Below are positions 37,637 through 47,884 of a stretch of DNA of 64,000 nt, one piece after another. A program made the translations under genes and the position numbers. Under the pieces are notes generated by a model. It was not told the origin of the DNA and searched no databases. It saw nothing but the letters and a program-made list of their open reading frames with translations. Positions within the stretch are counted from its first letter, which is position 1, and the number at the start of each line of letters is the position of its first letter. This DNA is from Thalassobacillus pellis (GTDB lineage Bacteria; Bacillota; Bacilli; Bacillales; Halobacillaceae): assembly GCF_016908295.1 (NCBI RefSeq), contig NZ_JAFBDO010000002.1:62001-126000 (forward strand), given 5' to 3'.

Positions 37637-38764
37637 ATGCTCAAAATCAATAAACAGCGTTTACTGGATGAATTTCTTGAACTGGTCCAGATAGATTCAG
37701 AAACAAAAGATGAAGCAAAGATTGCAGAAGTGTTGAAACAAAAATTCTCTGAACTTGGACTGGAAGTTCTTGAGGATGAAGCAAAATCAAATACAGATCA
37801 TGATGCCAACAACCTGGTCTGTAACCTGAAAGGAAACAAGGATGGTGGCGACACGATCTATTTCACCTCCCATATGGACACTGTTGTTCCGGGCAATGGG
37901 ATCAAGCCTTCTATAAGAGATGGTTATATAGTTACTGACGGAACTACTATTCTCGGTGCAGATGATAAAGCTGGTCTTGCTGCAATGCTTGAGTCCATCC
38001 GTGTTTTAAAAGAGAATGATGCTGAACACGGAGATATCCAATTCGTCATAACAGTCGGGGAGGAAAGCGGACTTGTAGGTGCGAAATCTCTCGATGAATC
38101 ATTATTAAAAGCAGACTATGGCTATGCGATCGACAGTGACGGACAAGTAGGAAACATCATTATTGCAGCTCCAACACAAACGAAAATCAATGCAGTTGTA
38201 AAGGGAAAAACTGCTCATGCAGGAGTAGCTCCTGAAAAAGGAATATCAGCCATCACTCTTGCTGCCAAAGCGGTTGCAAGGATGCCGCTGGGTCGAATCG
38301 ATGATGAAACGACCGCGAATATTGGACGTTTTGAAGGTGGAAGACAGACAAACATTGTCTGCGATCATGTGGAAATACTGGCGGAAGCCCGTTCCCTTGT
38401 ACCAGAGAAAATGGAAGTACAGGTAGAAAAAATGAAGCGTGCCTTTGAGGAAACTGCAGAAGAAATGGGTGGCGAAGTGGACTTGGAGGTAGAAGTCATG
38501 TACCCCGGTTTCAAGCATGGAGCAGGAGATAAGGTAGTCGAAATTGCCCGTGCAGCTGCAAGGAATATCGGACGTGAGAGTGAGTTGTTGACAAGCGGTG
38601 GTGGCAGTGATGCCAACATTATTGCCGGTTACGGCATTCCTACCGTCAACCTTGCTGTAGGATATGAAGAAATTCATACAACAAAGGAACGTATGCCAGT
38701 CGGGGAACTAGAGAAAGTAGCAGAATTGGTCACGGCCATCGTCTTAGAAGCAGCCAAAGCTTAA
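37637..38764 (+). CDS. yqjE: M20 family tripeptidase-like metallopeptidase YqjE
   Basis: A 375-residue zinc peptidase of the PepT branch. Visible motifs are TSHMDTVVPG (metal His/Asp), GADDKAGLAAML, TVGEESGLVG (catalytic Glu), IDSDG, and the dimerisation domain around GKTAHAGVAPEKG. It removes N-terminal residues from short peptides. GAGGAGG precedes the ATG. The yqjD-yqjE order is kept from B. subtilis. Confidence 0.92.
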   Translation: MLKINKQRLLDEFLELVQIDSETKDEAKIAEVLKQKFSELGLEVLEDEAKSNTDHDANNLVCNLKGNKDGGDTIYFTSHMDTVVPGNGIKPSIRDGYIVTDGTTILGADDKAGLAAMLESIRVLKENDAEHGDIQFVITVGEESGLVGAKSLDESLLKADYGYAIDSDGQVGNIIIAAPTQTKINAVVKGKTAHAGVAPEKGISAITLAAKAVARMPLGRIDDETTANIGRFEGGRQTNIVCDHVEILAEARSLVPEKMEVQVEKMKRAFEETAEEMGGEVDLEVEVMYPGFKHGAGDKVVEIARAAARNIGRESELLTSGGGSDANIIAGYGIPTVNLAVGYEEIHTTKERMPVGELEKVAELVTAIVLEAAKA

Positions 38765-38823
38765 TGTTTACCCCGCTGACATAGAAGATATCAACAACAA
38801 TAAAAAAATATGCTTTACTCAAA

Positions 38824-38872
38824 AACGCGTGTGCCTTTACTAGTTTAGACTTATAGGGCAGCCGCGTTTTTT
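38824..38872 (+). terminator. Terminator after yqjE
   Basis: AACGCG..TGCC pairs with GGCA..CGCGTT across a two-base internal mismatch, followed by six Ts. Confidence 0.6.
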
Positions 38873-39397
38873 CTCTCAGAAACATAAGTTTTTTTACAGG
38901 GTTACTGTAAAACGAAAGGTTTAGAATATATATGATTTAAAAAATGGTCTGTATAGAATTTTATGAACTATACCCTGAATAATGGATGGTGACAGATAAC
39001 TCTTCGGAGCGGTCTTCCTTCACATGGTTCTTTCAAAAAAATCACTTTTTATTATATAGGCAACTGTTGTGATCTACCTGGTCACATAGTTGAAGCATGG
39101 TAGATTCTTGGGTTGAGCGAGAGGCGATGATCCCTGCGGGAATAGCGCGAGACGAAGGTCCACTGGGTCAAGTGATCTTATTGACCAAGAAGGCTTGAGT
39201 ATGTACCCGCGGCAAGCAGTTCGTTAGAATCCACAACAAACTATTAGAGCTCCTTCAGGTTAAAAAAGGACTTTTTTCAGGGGCTTTTTTTCTACAGCGA
39301 AGCTTTTTGAGGTATTGACTATTTTTAAAACCATCACATTCAAGAGAAGATGGGTAAATGCGAGTTTATCTTAAAATGGATGTCATGATATAATAAA
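38873..39397. repeat. Gene-free spacer with a Bacillaceae-type GC-rich repeat (39098-39234)
   Basis: No gene is visible. Between 39098 and 39234 lies a block with imperfect inverted ends (GATTCT/AGAATC) and inner CCTGCGGG/CCCGCGG. Its GGGAATAGCGCGAGACGAAGG centre resembles repeats common in Bacillaceae spacers (GGGA-AGCG-GAGAC...CCCGCGGAAAGC type; from memory). At 39247-39291 an AGCTCCT/AGGGGCT stem around AAAAAAG/CTTTTTT, with a T-run, could be a terminator. Confidence 0.45.
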
Positions 39398-39411
39398 GGA
39401 ACAACCGTTCG
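39398..39411 (+). promoter_or_regulatory. LexA box upstream of dinB
   Basis: GGAACAACCGTTCG carries the GAAC-N4-GTTC core of the Gram-positive LexA (DinR) operator. It lies 4 nt after a TATAAT -10 element (39389-39394) and just before the dinB ribosome binding site, a position suited to repression. Confidence 0.75.
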
Positions 39412-39427
39412 TAAAGGAAGGATTCCC

Positions 39428-40678
39428 ATGAGCAAATGGTACCCAAAAAACGGCCGTGTCATATTCCATGTCGATATGAATAGCTTCTATGCCTCAGTGG
39501 AGATGGCCTTTGATCCAACACTAAAAGGTAAACCACTGGCCATTGCCGGCAATCCAGAAGAGCGTAAAGGAATTGTCGTGACAAGCAGCTATGAAGCAAG
39601 GAAACACGGTGTGAAAACAACGATGCCTTTATGGGAAGCAAAAAAACATTGCCCGGAGCTTATAGTTATGCGGCCAAATTTTGACCGTTACCGAACTGCA
39701 TCCAGGGAAATGTTTAAAATCCTGGCTGATGTGACAGATGTGATCCAGCCCGTATCTATTGATGAAGGATACATGGACATTACCAGCTGTGGACACTTAG
39801 GTTCCCCTCTGGATATAGCAGCTAATATACAACACAGGATAGCGGAAGAACTTGATCTTCCCTGCAGTATTGGAATAGCTCCGAACAAATTTCTCGCAAA
39901 AATGGCATCCGACATGAAAAAACCGATGGGGATCACTGTCCTTAGAAAGAGGGATTTACCTGAAAAATTATGGCCGCTTCCGATAGAAGAAATGTACGGA
40001 GTCGGTGAAAAAACTGCCCAAAAACTGAGGAGATATGGCATAACAACAATAGAAGGTCTGGCTAAGCATGACGTGTTAGAGCTGAAGCGAGTGCTTGGGG
40101 TTAATGGAGAACGGCTGCAAAACAGGGCCAATGGAATTGACAATCGCCCTGTTGACCCAGATGCGGTAAATGAATTCAAGAGTATCGGATCATCCACAAC
40201 TTTATCAGAAGATACAACCGATGATTTGGAGGTCCGGCAGGTACTTCGCAAGCTGTCCAACAAGGTGGCAGCACGTATGGAAAGAAAAAAAGTTTCCGCA
40301 AAAAATGTTCAGCTGATGATCCGCTATCATGATTGGAAGACCATAACGAGAAGCAGACAGCTCTCCGATTACATTGCTGAAGCTGATGATCTCTTTCGAA
40401 CAAGTCTACGCCTGTTTGATGAGCATTGGAACCAGGAGCCGATCAGATTGCTGGGAGTGACAGCCCATGACCTTGCAGAGCAAAAGGAAATCACTCAGCA
40501 GTTAGATTTGTTCAGTTATCAGCAATATGCTGAAAAGGAAAATCTCTATAAAGTCATCGACGATCTAAGTGAACGTTATGGTAAGAATCCTTTCCAGATT
40601 GTCTCCAGCTATCGTGATGATTCCACAAGAATCAGTACTTCGTTTCAAAAAGATTTTCTTGATGATTATAAAAAATAA
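39428..40678 (+). CDS. dinB: DNA polymerase IV (Y family, PolYB-like)
   Basis: Error-prone translesion polymerase, 416 aa. Palm residues VDMNSFYASVE and SIDEGYMDITS carry the catalytic acids; the helix-hairpin-helix thumb region is MYGVGEKTAQKLRRYGI; the little-finger domain follows; the beta-clamp motif QLDLF is near residue 360. It equals B. subtilis YqjH by position. The LexA box in front indicates SOS control, which differs from what is generally reported for B. subtilis polYB. Confidence 0.95.
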   Translation: MSKWYPKNGRVIFHVDMNSFYASVEMAFDPTLKGKPLAIAGNPEERKGIVVTSSYEARKHGVKTTMPLWEAKKHCPELIVMRPNFDRYRTASREMFKILADVTDVIQPVSIDEGYMDITSCGHLGSPLDIAANIQHRIAEELDLPCSIGIAPNKFLAKMASDMKKPMGITVLRKRDLPEKLWPLPIEEMYGVGEKTAQKLRRYGITTIEGLAKHDVLELKRVLGVNGERLQNRANGIDNRPVDPDAVNEFKSIGSSTTLSEDTTDDLEVRQVLRKLSNKVAARMERKKVSAKNVQLMIRYHDWKTITRSRQLSDYIAEADDLFRTSLRLFDEHWNQEPIRLLGVTAHDLAEQKEITQQLDLFSYQQYAEKENLYKVIDDLSERYGKNPFQIVSSYRDDSTRISTSFQKDFLDDYKK

Positions 40679-40788
40679 TATATTTATAAATAGGGCTGGC
40701 TGATTTAATCACTATAGTAATGAACCATGGTGAAACCTATTCATTCGGGGTATTTATTGACGCAATGTTCCATTCTTTGACAAAGTTT

Positions 40789-40814
40789 GTTTATAACAAT
40801 TTTAAACAGGGTAA
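40789..40814 (+). promoter_or_regulatory. Sigma-B promoter of katE
   Basis: GTTTAT (40789-40794), 14 nt, GGGTAA (40809-40814): a near-consensus general-stress promoter (GTTTAA-N12-15-GGGTAT) 43 nt upstream of katE, as expected for this sigma-B regulon gene. Confidence 0.8.
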
Positions 40815-40857
40815 CTAGGTAATTGTAAGAGATTACATATTATCTAGGAGGAGAGCA

Positions 40858-42894
40858 ATGAGCAAAAATCATAAACGTAAAGATGAGCAGCTCGAGCAAT
40901 TTCGAACAGATGATTCTAATAAAAAAATGACTACCAATCAAGGCACAAAAGTATCAGAAGATGAGTTTTCCTTAAAAGCCGGCGAGCGTGGCCCTACGTT
41001 GATGGAAGACTTTCATTTCCGTGAGAAAATGACACATTTTGACCATGAGCGGATACCGGAGCGGATTGTACATGCCCGAGGTTTTGCAGCGCATGGGGAA
41101 TTCGAAGTATATGATTCCATGAAAGAGTATACGAAAGCAGGTTTCCTTCAGGATCCATCGAAAAAGACACCGGTGTTTGTTCGCTTTTCAACTGTTGCCG
41201 GAAACCGGGGTTCATCAGAGACAGTGCGTGATGCGCGAGGATTTGCCACTAAATTTTACACGCAGGAAGGGAATTTTGATCTTGTAGGCAATAATATACC
41301 TGTTTTCTTTATTCAGGACGCTCTCAAGTTTCCTGACCTTGTCCACGCTTTGAAGCCCGAACCGCATAATGAAATGCCACAGGCAGCGTCAGCACATGAC
41401 ACATTTTGGGATTTCATTGCCAACAATCAGGAATCCGCTCATATGGTCATGTGGGCCATGTCAGACCGTGCCATTCCACGCAGTTTTCGGATGATGGAAG
41501 GGTTCGGGGTGCATACATTCCGATTTGTTAATGATAAAGGGGAAGCTCATTTCATTAAGTTCCATTGGAAACCAGTATTAGGAACGCACTCTATCGTATG
41601 GGATGAAGCACAAAAAATTTCAGGTAAGGATGCAGATTTCCATCGAGGAGATTTGTATGATGCAATCGAGAATGGCGATTATCCAGAATACGAATTGGGT
41701 GTGCAGATCATTAAAGAAGAAGATGAATTCAAATTTGATTTTGATATACTCGATCCAACGAAGCTTTGGCCGGAAGAAGAAGTTCCGGTGAAGTTAATTG
41801 GTAAAATGACCTTAAACAGAAATGTGGACAACGTATTCGCTGAAACCGAGCAGGCAGCTTTCCATCCCGGTCATGTAGTACCTGGGATTGATTTTTCCAA
41901 TGACCCATTGCTTCAAGGGCGGCTATTCTCGTATACCGATACACAATTAAGCAGGCTTGGGGGACCGAACTTCCACGAGATTCCAATTAATCGACCGGTT
42001 TGCCCTTTCCATAATAATCAGCGTGATGGCATGCATCGTATGACTATAAACAAAGGGCAAGTGAGTTATCACAAAAATTCGCTTGCTGACAATACTCCGA
42101 CACCGGCCACGGAGGAAGAAGGCGGTTATACCCATTATCAAGAGAAAGTGGAAGGTTATAAAATCCGGGCTCGCAGCGACAGTTTCAAAGATCATTTTTC
42201 CCAGGCAACACTATTCTGGAATAGCATGAGTAACCCTGAAAAAGACCATATTATTCAGGCGTTCAGTTTTGAACTTGGTAAAGTCGGAAGTAAATCTGTA
42301 CAGCAGCAGGTAGTGGATATGTTCGCCAATGTTAGTCTGGACTTGGCAGAACCTGTGGCAAAAGCGATTGGAGCAGATGTACCTGAACAGGGAGGTTCCA
42401 ACGTAACGAAATCATCTCCCGCTTTAAGCCAGGAAAATACAGTCAAGACACCTCATACCAGAAAGCTTGCGGTTCTGCTTGCGGAAGGTTTTGATGGGGA
42501 GGAAGTGACGAATGTCCTGGAAGCTTTGAAAGCGGCAGGAATCCAGCCGGAAATCGTCAGTGACACACTCGGGCTCAAAACAGCAGATGATGGAGTGGAA
42601 GTGGAAGCAGACCACACTTTCTTGACGGGAGAATCTGTACTGTTCGATGGACTCTATGTGGTCGGAGGTAGCGGTACTGACAATAAGTTTACGAACGATG
42701 CCATGTATTTCATTAAGGAAGCATACTCCCATTTCAAACCGATTGGAGCTACACATGACGGTATCCAGTTAATTGAGAAGGCAGCAATTAACGATAGTCC
42801 TGGAGTGATTACTGGGCGCGAAATGAAACCATTTGTGAAAGAGTTTGTGGAAGCGGTCGCCATGCATCGACACTGGAATCGAAAAATTGTATAA
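40858..42894 (+). CDS. katE: Large-subunit heme catalase KatE (HPII type)
   Basis: Degrades hydrogen peroxide. The 678-residue protein has the catalase core with active-site His in RIPERIVHARGFAAHGEFE, Asn in LVGNNIPVFFIQDA and the heme-ligand Tyr in RLFSYTDTQLSRLGG. A C-terminal flavodoxin/PfpI-like domain (about 530-670; KLAVLLAEGFDGEEV) is typical of clade 2 catalases. GGAGGAGAG lies before the ATG. A sigma-B promoter precedes it. Confidence 0.96.
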   Translation: MSKNHKRKDEQLEQFRTDDSNKKMTTNQGTKVSEDEFSLKAGERGPTLMEDFHFREKMTHFDHERIPERIVHARGFAAHGEFEVYDSMKEYTKAGFLQDPSKKTPVFVRFSTVAGNRGSSETVRDARGFATKFYTQEGNFDLVGNNIPVFFIQDALKFPDLVHALKPEPHNEMPQAASAHDTFWDFIANNQESAHMVMWAMSDRAIPRSFRMMEGFGVHTFRFVNDKGEAHFIKFHWKPVLGTHSIVWDEAQKISGKDADFHRGDLYDAIENGDYPEYELGVQIIKEEDEFKFDFDILDPTKLWPEEEVPVKLIGKMTLNRNVDNVFAETEQAAFHPGHVVPGIDFSNDPLLQGRLFSYTDTQLSRLGGPNFHEIPINRPVCPFHNNQRDGMHRMTINKGQVSYHKNSLADNTPTPATEEEGGYTHYQEKVEGYKIRARSDSFKDHFSQATLFWNSMSNPEKDHIIQAFSFELGKVGSKSVQQQVVDMFANVSLDLAEPVAKAIGADVPEQGGSNVTKSSPALSQENTVKTPHTRKLAVLLAEGFDGEEVTNVLEALKAAGIQPEIVSDTLGLKTADDGVEVEADHTFLTGESVLFDGLYVVGGSGTDNKFTNDAMYFIKEAYSHFKPIGATHDGIQLIEKAAINDSPGVITGREMKPFVKEFVEAVAMHRHWNRKIV

Positions 42895-42907
42895 CTGATA
42901 GATCAAA

Positions 42908-42934
42908 AGGGCTGTTCCCATGGGGCAGCCCTAT
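42908..42934 (+). terminator. Terminator after katE
   Basis: AGGGCTG/CAGCCCT (42908-42914 with 42926-42932) with inner C/G pairs; weak T tail. Same GGGCTG core as other terminators here. Confidence 0.65.
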
Positions 42935-42940
42935 TTGACA

Positions 42941-43030
42941 CTTTAAGAAAGTTTAACTTTTTTAAAGGATTAAAGTATAAGTAAAACTAAGGCTTTCGCC
43001 ATAAGGACTTGGCGACAAGTCTTAGTTTTT
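42941..43030 (+). repeat. Intergenic repeat, copy 2, with terminator-like hairpin
   Basis: Homologous by eye to 30015-30091 and related to the 57707 and 57824 copies. AAAACTAAG (42983-42991) pairs with CTTAGTTTTT (43021-43030) around a TCGCCA/TGGCGA inner stem and ends in Ts, so it can terminate transcription between the converging katE and 43039-43491 genes. Confidence 0.65.
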
Positions 43031-43038
43031 ATAATGGT

Positions 43039-43491
43039 TTATTTTAAGATAATCTTATACCGCCATAACAAATTTACATATATGGAGGCAGCAATGAACC
43101 CACTTAAATAGATAAAAAACGTATAAAAGATGTTCCAATTATTATAATATTGGATCTTTCCAACAGTAAGCCCGAGAAACTCAATGAAAGTAGTGGTTAT
43201 GGCAAATGACAAAATTAATATTCCACTCTTAATACTTTTCTTGACTTTGATGTAGCTGAATGCAACGGCCATCAAAGGAAAATAACCAATGTTATATGGC
43301 ATCATTGACAAAGAAGGGTTTTCGTGTTTTGGCATGACCTGCCAAAATAAATCTGCTCCCCAGTCGTTAGCGAGAAAAGCGATAGAGATACCGACAGGGT
43401 AGATTAGAATGACTAACTCAGGGTACTTTTTAAAAAACATGAACAATATAATCAACGGTATGATGGTTCCGCATAGGATGTTGATGACCAT
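43039..43491 (-). CDS. Multi-pass membrane protein of unknown function (CBO0543-like)
   Basis: A 150-residue, very hydrophobic protein with about five membrane segments (for example IIPLIILFMFF, LVILIYPVGISIAFLA, FYTFFIYLSGFIAASIYV) and a polar loop NDWGADLFWQVMPKHENPS. The pattern and the loop resemble the uncharacterised CBO0543 family; no function can be given. It is AT-rich compared with its neighbours and stands alone between terminator-like elements, which may reflect later insertion. Confidence 0.7.
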   Translation of the reverse strand: MVINILCGTIIPLIILFMFFKKYPELVILIYPVGISIAFLANDWGADLFWQVMPKHENPSLSMMPYNIGYFPLMAVAFSYIKVKKSIKSGILILSFAITTTFIEFLGLTVGKIQYYNNWNIFYTFFIYLSGFIAASIYVNLLWRYKIILK

Positions 43492-43671
43492 GTTCTCAAT
43501 CCCTTTTTATCGTTAGTATGTACGAAAGTTCCCAAAAGATTTATTCATGGTCAAAAAAGTAAAAATTTATTCAGATTTTAAATTGTAAATAATTTACAAA
43601 TGGACGGGTCACTAAAAAACGGGCTGGTTTTTAATTTTTTGTGAAGTAAAAATGGTTCCGGATCATTTCCG

Positions 43672-45041
43672 TTACTTCATAATTTTTTTAATGAGTTTAA
43701 GTCCCAGTTTTGAACCCGGATAACGAAATCCGTAATCGAACTTTGTTGTTTGTTTAGTCATGCTTTTGGCATGACTGAAGGTATCAAAGCTTGCTTTACC
43801 ATGGTAGGAACCAATTCCGCTCATGCCAACCCCGCCAAAAGGAAGGTTGGGATTGGCTATATGTAACAGTGTATCGTTGATACAGCCGCCGCCAAACGAA
43901 AGGGTTTCAGTGACCAATCTCTGTTCGTGTTCTTTTTCGCCGAAATAATATAAGGCTAAAGGTTTTTCCTGGTCACGAATGTTGTCAATCGCTTCATTCA
44001 AATCTATATACGTTAATACAGGAAGTATTGGTCCGAAAATCTCTTCTTTCATCACTTCATCTTGCCAACCAATGTTATCAAGTAGAGTAGGCTCCATTTT
44101 AAGGTTTTCTCGATCCGTATTACCGCCAGTTATCAAGGTGCCATTATTCAGATAGTTTGAAAGCCTGTCAAAGTGCTGTTTATTTACAATTTTTGTGAAA
44201 TGATTATTTTCGAGTGGCTGTCTTCCATAGAAAATCTTGATATATTTTTTGATTTTAGCCAACAGCTTTGTTTTTACATCGCGGTGAACATACAGATAAT
44301 CAGGAGCTATACATGTTTGCCCTGCATTCATGAATTTTCCCCAAACAATCCTTTTTGCAGCAAGATCCAGCTTCGCGTCTTTATGGATAATGGCAGGACT
44401 TTTTCCGCCGAGCTCAAGCGTGACAGGGGTCAAATGCCTGCTTGCTTTTTCCATTACACTTTTTCCGACCTGGACGCTTCCGGTGAAGAAAATATAGTCG
44501 AAATGCTGATCGAGTAACTCTTCACTTGTTTCTTTTCCTCCTTCAATGACCTTAAATAAAGCAGGATCAAAGGTATTTGCTATCATTTTGTTCAACAGTG
44601 CTGAAACGTTAGGTGTTAATTCCGAGGGTTTAAGAACGACCGTATTTCCTGCTGAAATAGCTCCTATCACAGGAGCAAGGGCGAGGTTTATTGGATAGTT
44701 CCACGGAGAAATGACGAGAGCTGTCCCGTAAGGTTCTTTTATGATATAACTTTTTGAGCCTTTATGGGATAGGGGGTTTTTAACTTTTGCAGGTTCCATC
44801 CATTCTTTCAGCCTATTTCTATGCAAGTCAATTTCACCATACAGAAATCCTATTTCAGTAGCATAAGCTTCATACTCAGATTTATTTAAATCGCGGTGCA
44901 GAGCGTCCAGGATATCCGATTCGTAATCTTTCAGCATTTTTGTTAACAGGTTAAGCTGTTTGATCCTGAATTTGTAATCTCTCGTAAGTCCTTCCTGGAA
45001 ATAGGCTTTTGCATAGCAACTGTTCCATTGATGTCTGTCAT
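43672..45041 (-). pseudogene. Aldehyde dehydrogenase (YwdH-like), frameshifted near the N-terminus
   Basis: From 44937 down to 43672 the 421-aa frame has the NAD site, Glu in TLELGGKSP, Cys in NAGQTCIAPDYLYV and a normal C-terminus. The real start is probably the ATG at 45041, 10 nt after AAAGGAGG, reading MTDINGTVAMQK. The conserved continuation AYFQEGLTRDYKFRIKQ lies in the next frame; they join if one A is added to the run of four (minus strand; T-run 45007-45010 on plus). As it stands translation from 45041 stops early, and the internal Met at 44937 has no ribosome binding site. Either a broken gene or a sequence error. Repaired length is about 456 aa, that of the YwdH group. Confidence 0.85.
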
Positions 45042-45056
45042 ATCCTGCACCCTCCT

Positions 45057-45983
45057 TTATTTATTTGCCGGGACGGGATGACTGTAAAAATCACGGGCAA
45101 TTACCGTGTCTGGAAAAATTTCTCGTGCCTCGTCAAGAAGTATATTACTTTCTGCCCCTTGATAACGTGAAGAAATATGCGTCAAGATCAATTGTTTCAC
45201 GTTAGAAAGTTTTGCAAGCGTTGCTGCTTGCCTGGTAGTAGAATGATAGTAATCATGGGCAAGGTGTTCGTCATTCCCGGCAAAGGTAGCTTCATGGACT
45301 AGAATATCTGCTCCATTGATAAAGTGACGAAGACTTTCTTTGTAACGGGTGTCCCCCATGATGGCGATTTTTCGACCGGATTTCGGTTGGCCGATATAAT
45401 CCTTTCGGTAAATGATTGTTCCATCGTCCAGTTGAGTGGTCTCGTTTTCTTTTATCTTCTGATAGACAGGACCAGGATTAATTCCGTCCGCTCTGAGTTT
45501 GTCCGCCAAAAGCTTTCCTTGTTGTTCTTTTTCTTCGATGATATAACCGAAGCTTTCAAGGCCATGTTCGATTGGCACGGCGGTCACGTGGATAGAGTCA
45601 TCTTCATATATAATCCCTTCTGATATTTCTTTGACAGCTAGGGAATAAGTAAGCCTTGTTCCGCTGACACGAAGGGCTGTTTCAATATACTCTCTCAAAC
45701 CTTTCGGACCATAAACGGTGCAAGGTGTTTCTCCTGCCTGGAAAGAGCGGCTGCTCAATAAACCCGGAAGACCGTAAATGTGATCTCCATGCAGGTGTGA
45801 AATGAAAATTTTTTCAATTCGGCGTGGCCGGATATTGGTTTTGAGTATTTGGTGTTGGGTGGATTCCCCGCAATCAAAAAGCCAGGTGGACTGGCGTTCC
45901 TCCAGCATTTGCAAGGCAAGTGCTGCTACATTACGTTCTTTTGATGGCACCCCGGAACCTGTACCTAGAAAGAGTAATTCCAT
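45057..45983 (-). CDS. rnz: Ribonuclease Z
   Basis: Endonuclease that matures tRNA 3' ends lacking CCA. A 308-residue metallo-beta-lactamase-fold protein with [10 protein letters not shown], zinc motif [18 protein letters not shown] and HEATF. AGGAGGG precedes the ATG. It sits just upstream of the aldehyde dehydrogenase gene, whose start is 15 nt past its stop. Confidence 0.97.
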   Translation of the reverse strand: MELLFLGTGSGVPSKERNVAALALQMLEERQSTWLFDCGESTQHQILKTNIRPRRIEKIFISHLHGDHIYGLPGLLSSRSFQAGETPCTVYGPKGLREYIETALRVSGTRLTYSLAVKEISEGIIYEDDSIHVTAVPIEHGLESFGYIIEEKEQQGKLLADKLRADGINPGPVYQKIKENETTQLDDGTIIYRKDYIGQPKSGRKIAIMGDTRYKESLRHFINGADILVHEATFAGNDEHLAHDYYHSTTRQAATLAKLSNVKQLILTHISSRYQGAESNILLDEAREIFPDTVIARDFYSHPVPANK

Positions 45984-46034
45984 TACAATCCCTCCTATTA
46001 CTTTGCGGTTGGACCAGCATATAGAGTGGAGCAG

Positions 46035-47051
46035 TCAATTCCAGGCGCGTTCGTATTGTTTTGGACCCTGTAACAGGACTCCCAGTTCATTTGCTGCCTG
46101 CTTCGGCCAATATGGATTCCGCAGTAATGCCCGTCCAATGAAGATTAAATCTGCACGATCATTTTTTAATATTTCTTCTGCCTGAATACCAGTTGTAATC
46201 AAACCTACAGCTCCTGTGGCTATGCTGCATTGCTTCTTGATTCTTTCTGCATAGGTGACCTGATAGCCAGGGTAAGGGTTGATAGATGCAGGAACTACTC
46301 CTCCAGAGCTGACATCTATTAAATCTACACCCTGTCTTTTCATTTCTTCGGTAAAATAATAGAAGTCTTCCATTTGATTGCCTTCTCGATTATACTCGTC
46401 AGCGGAAATCCTTACGAATAGCGGTTTATTCCAGACTTTGGTGACTGCTTCTATCACTTCCTTAAGAAATCGATAGCGATTTTCCCTGCTGCCGCCATAA
46501 ATGTCACTTCTCCTGTTGGTTAGAGGGGATAGAAACTGATTGATCAGATAGCCATGAGCAGCGTGCAATTCTATAATATCAAAACCGGCTTGTCTGGAAC
46601 GTCGTGCTGCGTCAGCAAAAGCTTCCACTGCCTTATCAATATCGTGTTTTTCCATTGCGATCGGTGTTTTGTATTTCTCATTAAAAGGGATGGCACTAGG
46701 TGCGAAGATGTCTTCTTTTACTGTAGCTTTTCGACCAGCATGTGCAATCTGGATTGCCGATGCAGCACCATGTCGATGGATTCCCTCATTCGTTTTTTTT
46801 AATCCTTCGATATGATCATCTGCGTATATGCCGAGATCATCGTGCGAAATCCGGCCTTCAGGAAGGACCGCTGCAGCCTCTGTCATAACCAATCCCACTT
46901 GGCCAGCAGCCCTGCTTTCATAATGGGTCAGATGAAAAGGCATAATCCTTCCATCCTGATTAACCGAAGAATACATGCACATCGGTGACATAACTATCCG
47001 GTTTTTCAGAGTCAAATCTTTAATGGTATATGGGGAAAATAGTTTGCTCAT
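46035..47051 (-). CDS. namA: NADPH dehydrogenase NamA (old yellow enzyme, YqjM)
   Basis: FMN-dependent reductase of activated C=C bonds, 338 aa as in B. subtilis YqjM. The TIM barrel has MSPMCMYS, the conserved His/His pair region [19 protein letters not shown] and [13 protein letters not shown]. Start ATG 47051 follows AGGAGGCG; a longer reading into the neighbouring gene is rejected. Probably protects against electrophiles. Confidence 0.95.
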   Translation of the reverse strand: MSKLFSPYTIKDLTLKNRIVMSPMCMYSSVNQDGRIMPFHLTHYESRAAGQVGLVMTEAAAVLPEGRISHDDLGIYADDHIEGLKKTNEGIHRHGAASAIQIAHAGRKATVKEDIFAPSAIPFNEKYKTPIAMEKHDIDKAVEAFADAARRSRQAGFDIIELHAAHGYLINQFLSPLTNRRSDIYGGSRENRYRFLKEVIEAVTKVWNKPLFVRISADEYNREGNQMEDFYYFTEEMKRQGVDLIDVSSGGVVPASINPYPGYQVTYAERIKKQCSIATGAVGLITTGIQAEEILKNDRADLIFIGRALLRNPYWPKQAANELGVLLQGPKQYERAWN

Positions 47052-47073
47052 AATATGACGCCTCCTGTGTATC

Positions 47074-47805
47074 TCATTGGCACACTTTGCGGTATTCAAT
47101 GGCAAGATGTGGGACATCGGTAAATATTCCGTCACATTGGAGCTTGTAACATTTTTTTAATGGAGACGCTTTATTTACCGTATAAATTCTTAAATCGATA
47201 CCTTCTTTCCGGCAGTTATCGACAAGCTTCTGGTTCAACAAGCGATACTTCGTATGCAGTGCACTCACTCCAAGCTGTTTGGCGAATGAGGGCAGGTCCT
47301 TTATGTTTTGTGAGGTTAAAAAGGCTGTAGCTATCTCCGGTGCAACAGCTTGCATCCTTTTAATGCTGTCGGAATTAAAGGATGATATTACTGTCTTTTC
47401 TACTAGCCCAAAATGACATAGTAGTTCGTATACCTTTTGTTCGATATCCTTATAAGCAATTACTTTCGTCTTAAGTTCTATATTCAGGTACATGGATTTA
47501 TCTTGTACCCAGCTTAAAAATTCTTCTAATGATACAATGGGAGTATCTGAAAATTTGCTCGACAGCCAGCTCCCTGCATCTAACCGTTTTATTTCGTCAT
47601 ATGTATAATCCTGGACAAACCCTGTTCCATTTGTCGTTCTCCTGAGATTCTCATCGTGAATTAAAATCGGAACACGGTCTTTAGTGAGCTGGACATCTGT
47701 CTCAATGCCGTCAGCACCTGCATGGTAAGCCAATTCGAAGGCAGGCATGGTGTTTTCTGGTGCCAATTTACTCGCACCCCGATGGGCATAAATCAACGTT
47801 CCCAA
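47074..47805 (-). CDS. Glycerophosphodiester phosphodiesterase
   Basis: Cleaves glycerophosphodiesters to glycerol 3-phosphate and alcohol. A 243-residue GDPD-domain TIM barrel with [26 protein letters not shown] and NIELKTK. The TTG at 47805, 6 nt after AGAGGTG, is preferred; an in-frame GTG at 47814 lies within that site. No signal peptide, so it is cytosolic. Similar to YqiK. Confidence 0.9.
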   Translation of the reverse strand: MGTLIYAHRGASKLAPENTMPAFELAYHAGADGIETDVQLTKDRVPILIHDENLRRTTNGTGFVQDYTYDEIKRLDAGSWLSSKFSDTPIVSLEEFLSWVQDKSMYLNIELKTKVIAYKDIEQKVYELLCHFGLVEKTVISSFNSDSIKRMQAVAPEIATAFLTSQNIKDLPSFAKQLGVSALHTKYRLLNQKLVDNCRKEGIDLRIYTVNKASPLKKCYKLQCDGIFTDVPHLAIEYRKVCQ

Positions 47806-47884
47806 TTGCTTCACCTCTCAAATATACTCTTTTTGATTGTGTGGCATTTTATTCTAAAAGTCAATTTACAAGGAGTGGATCTAC

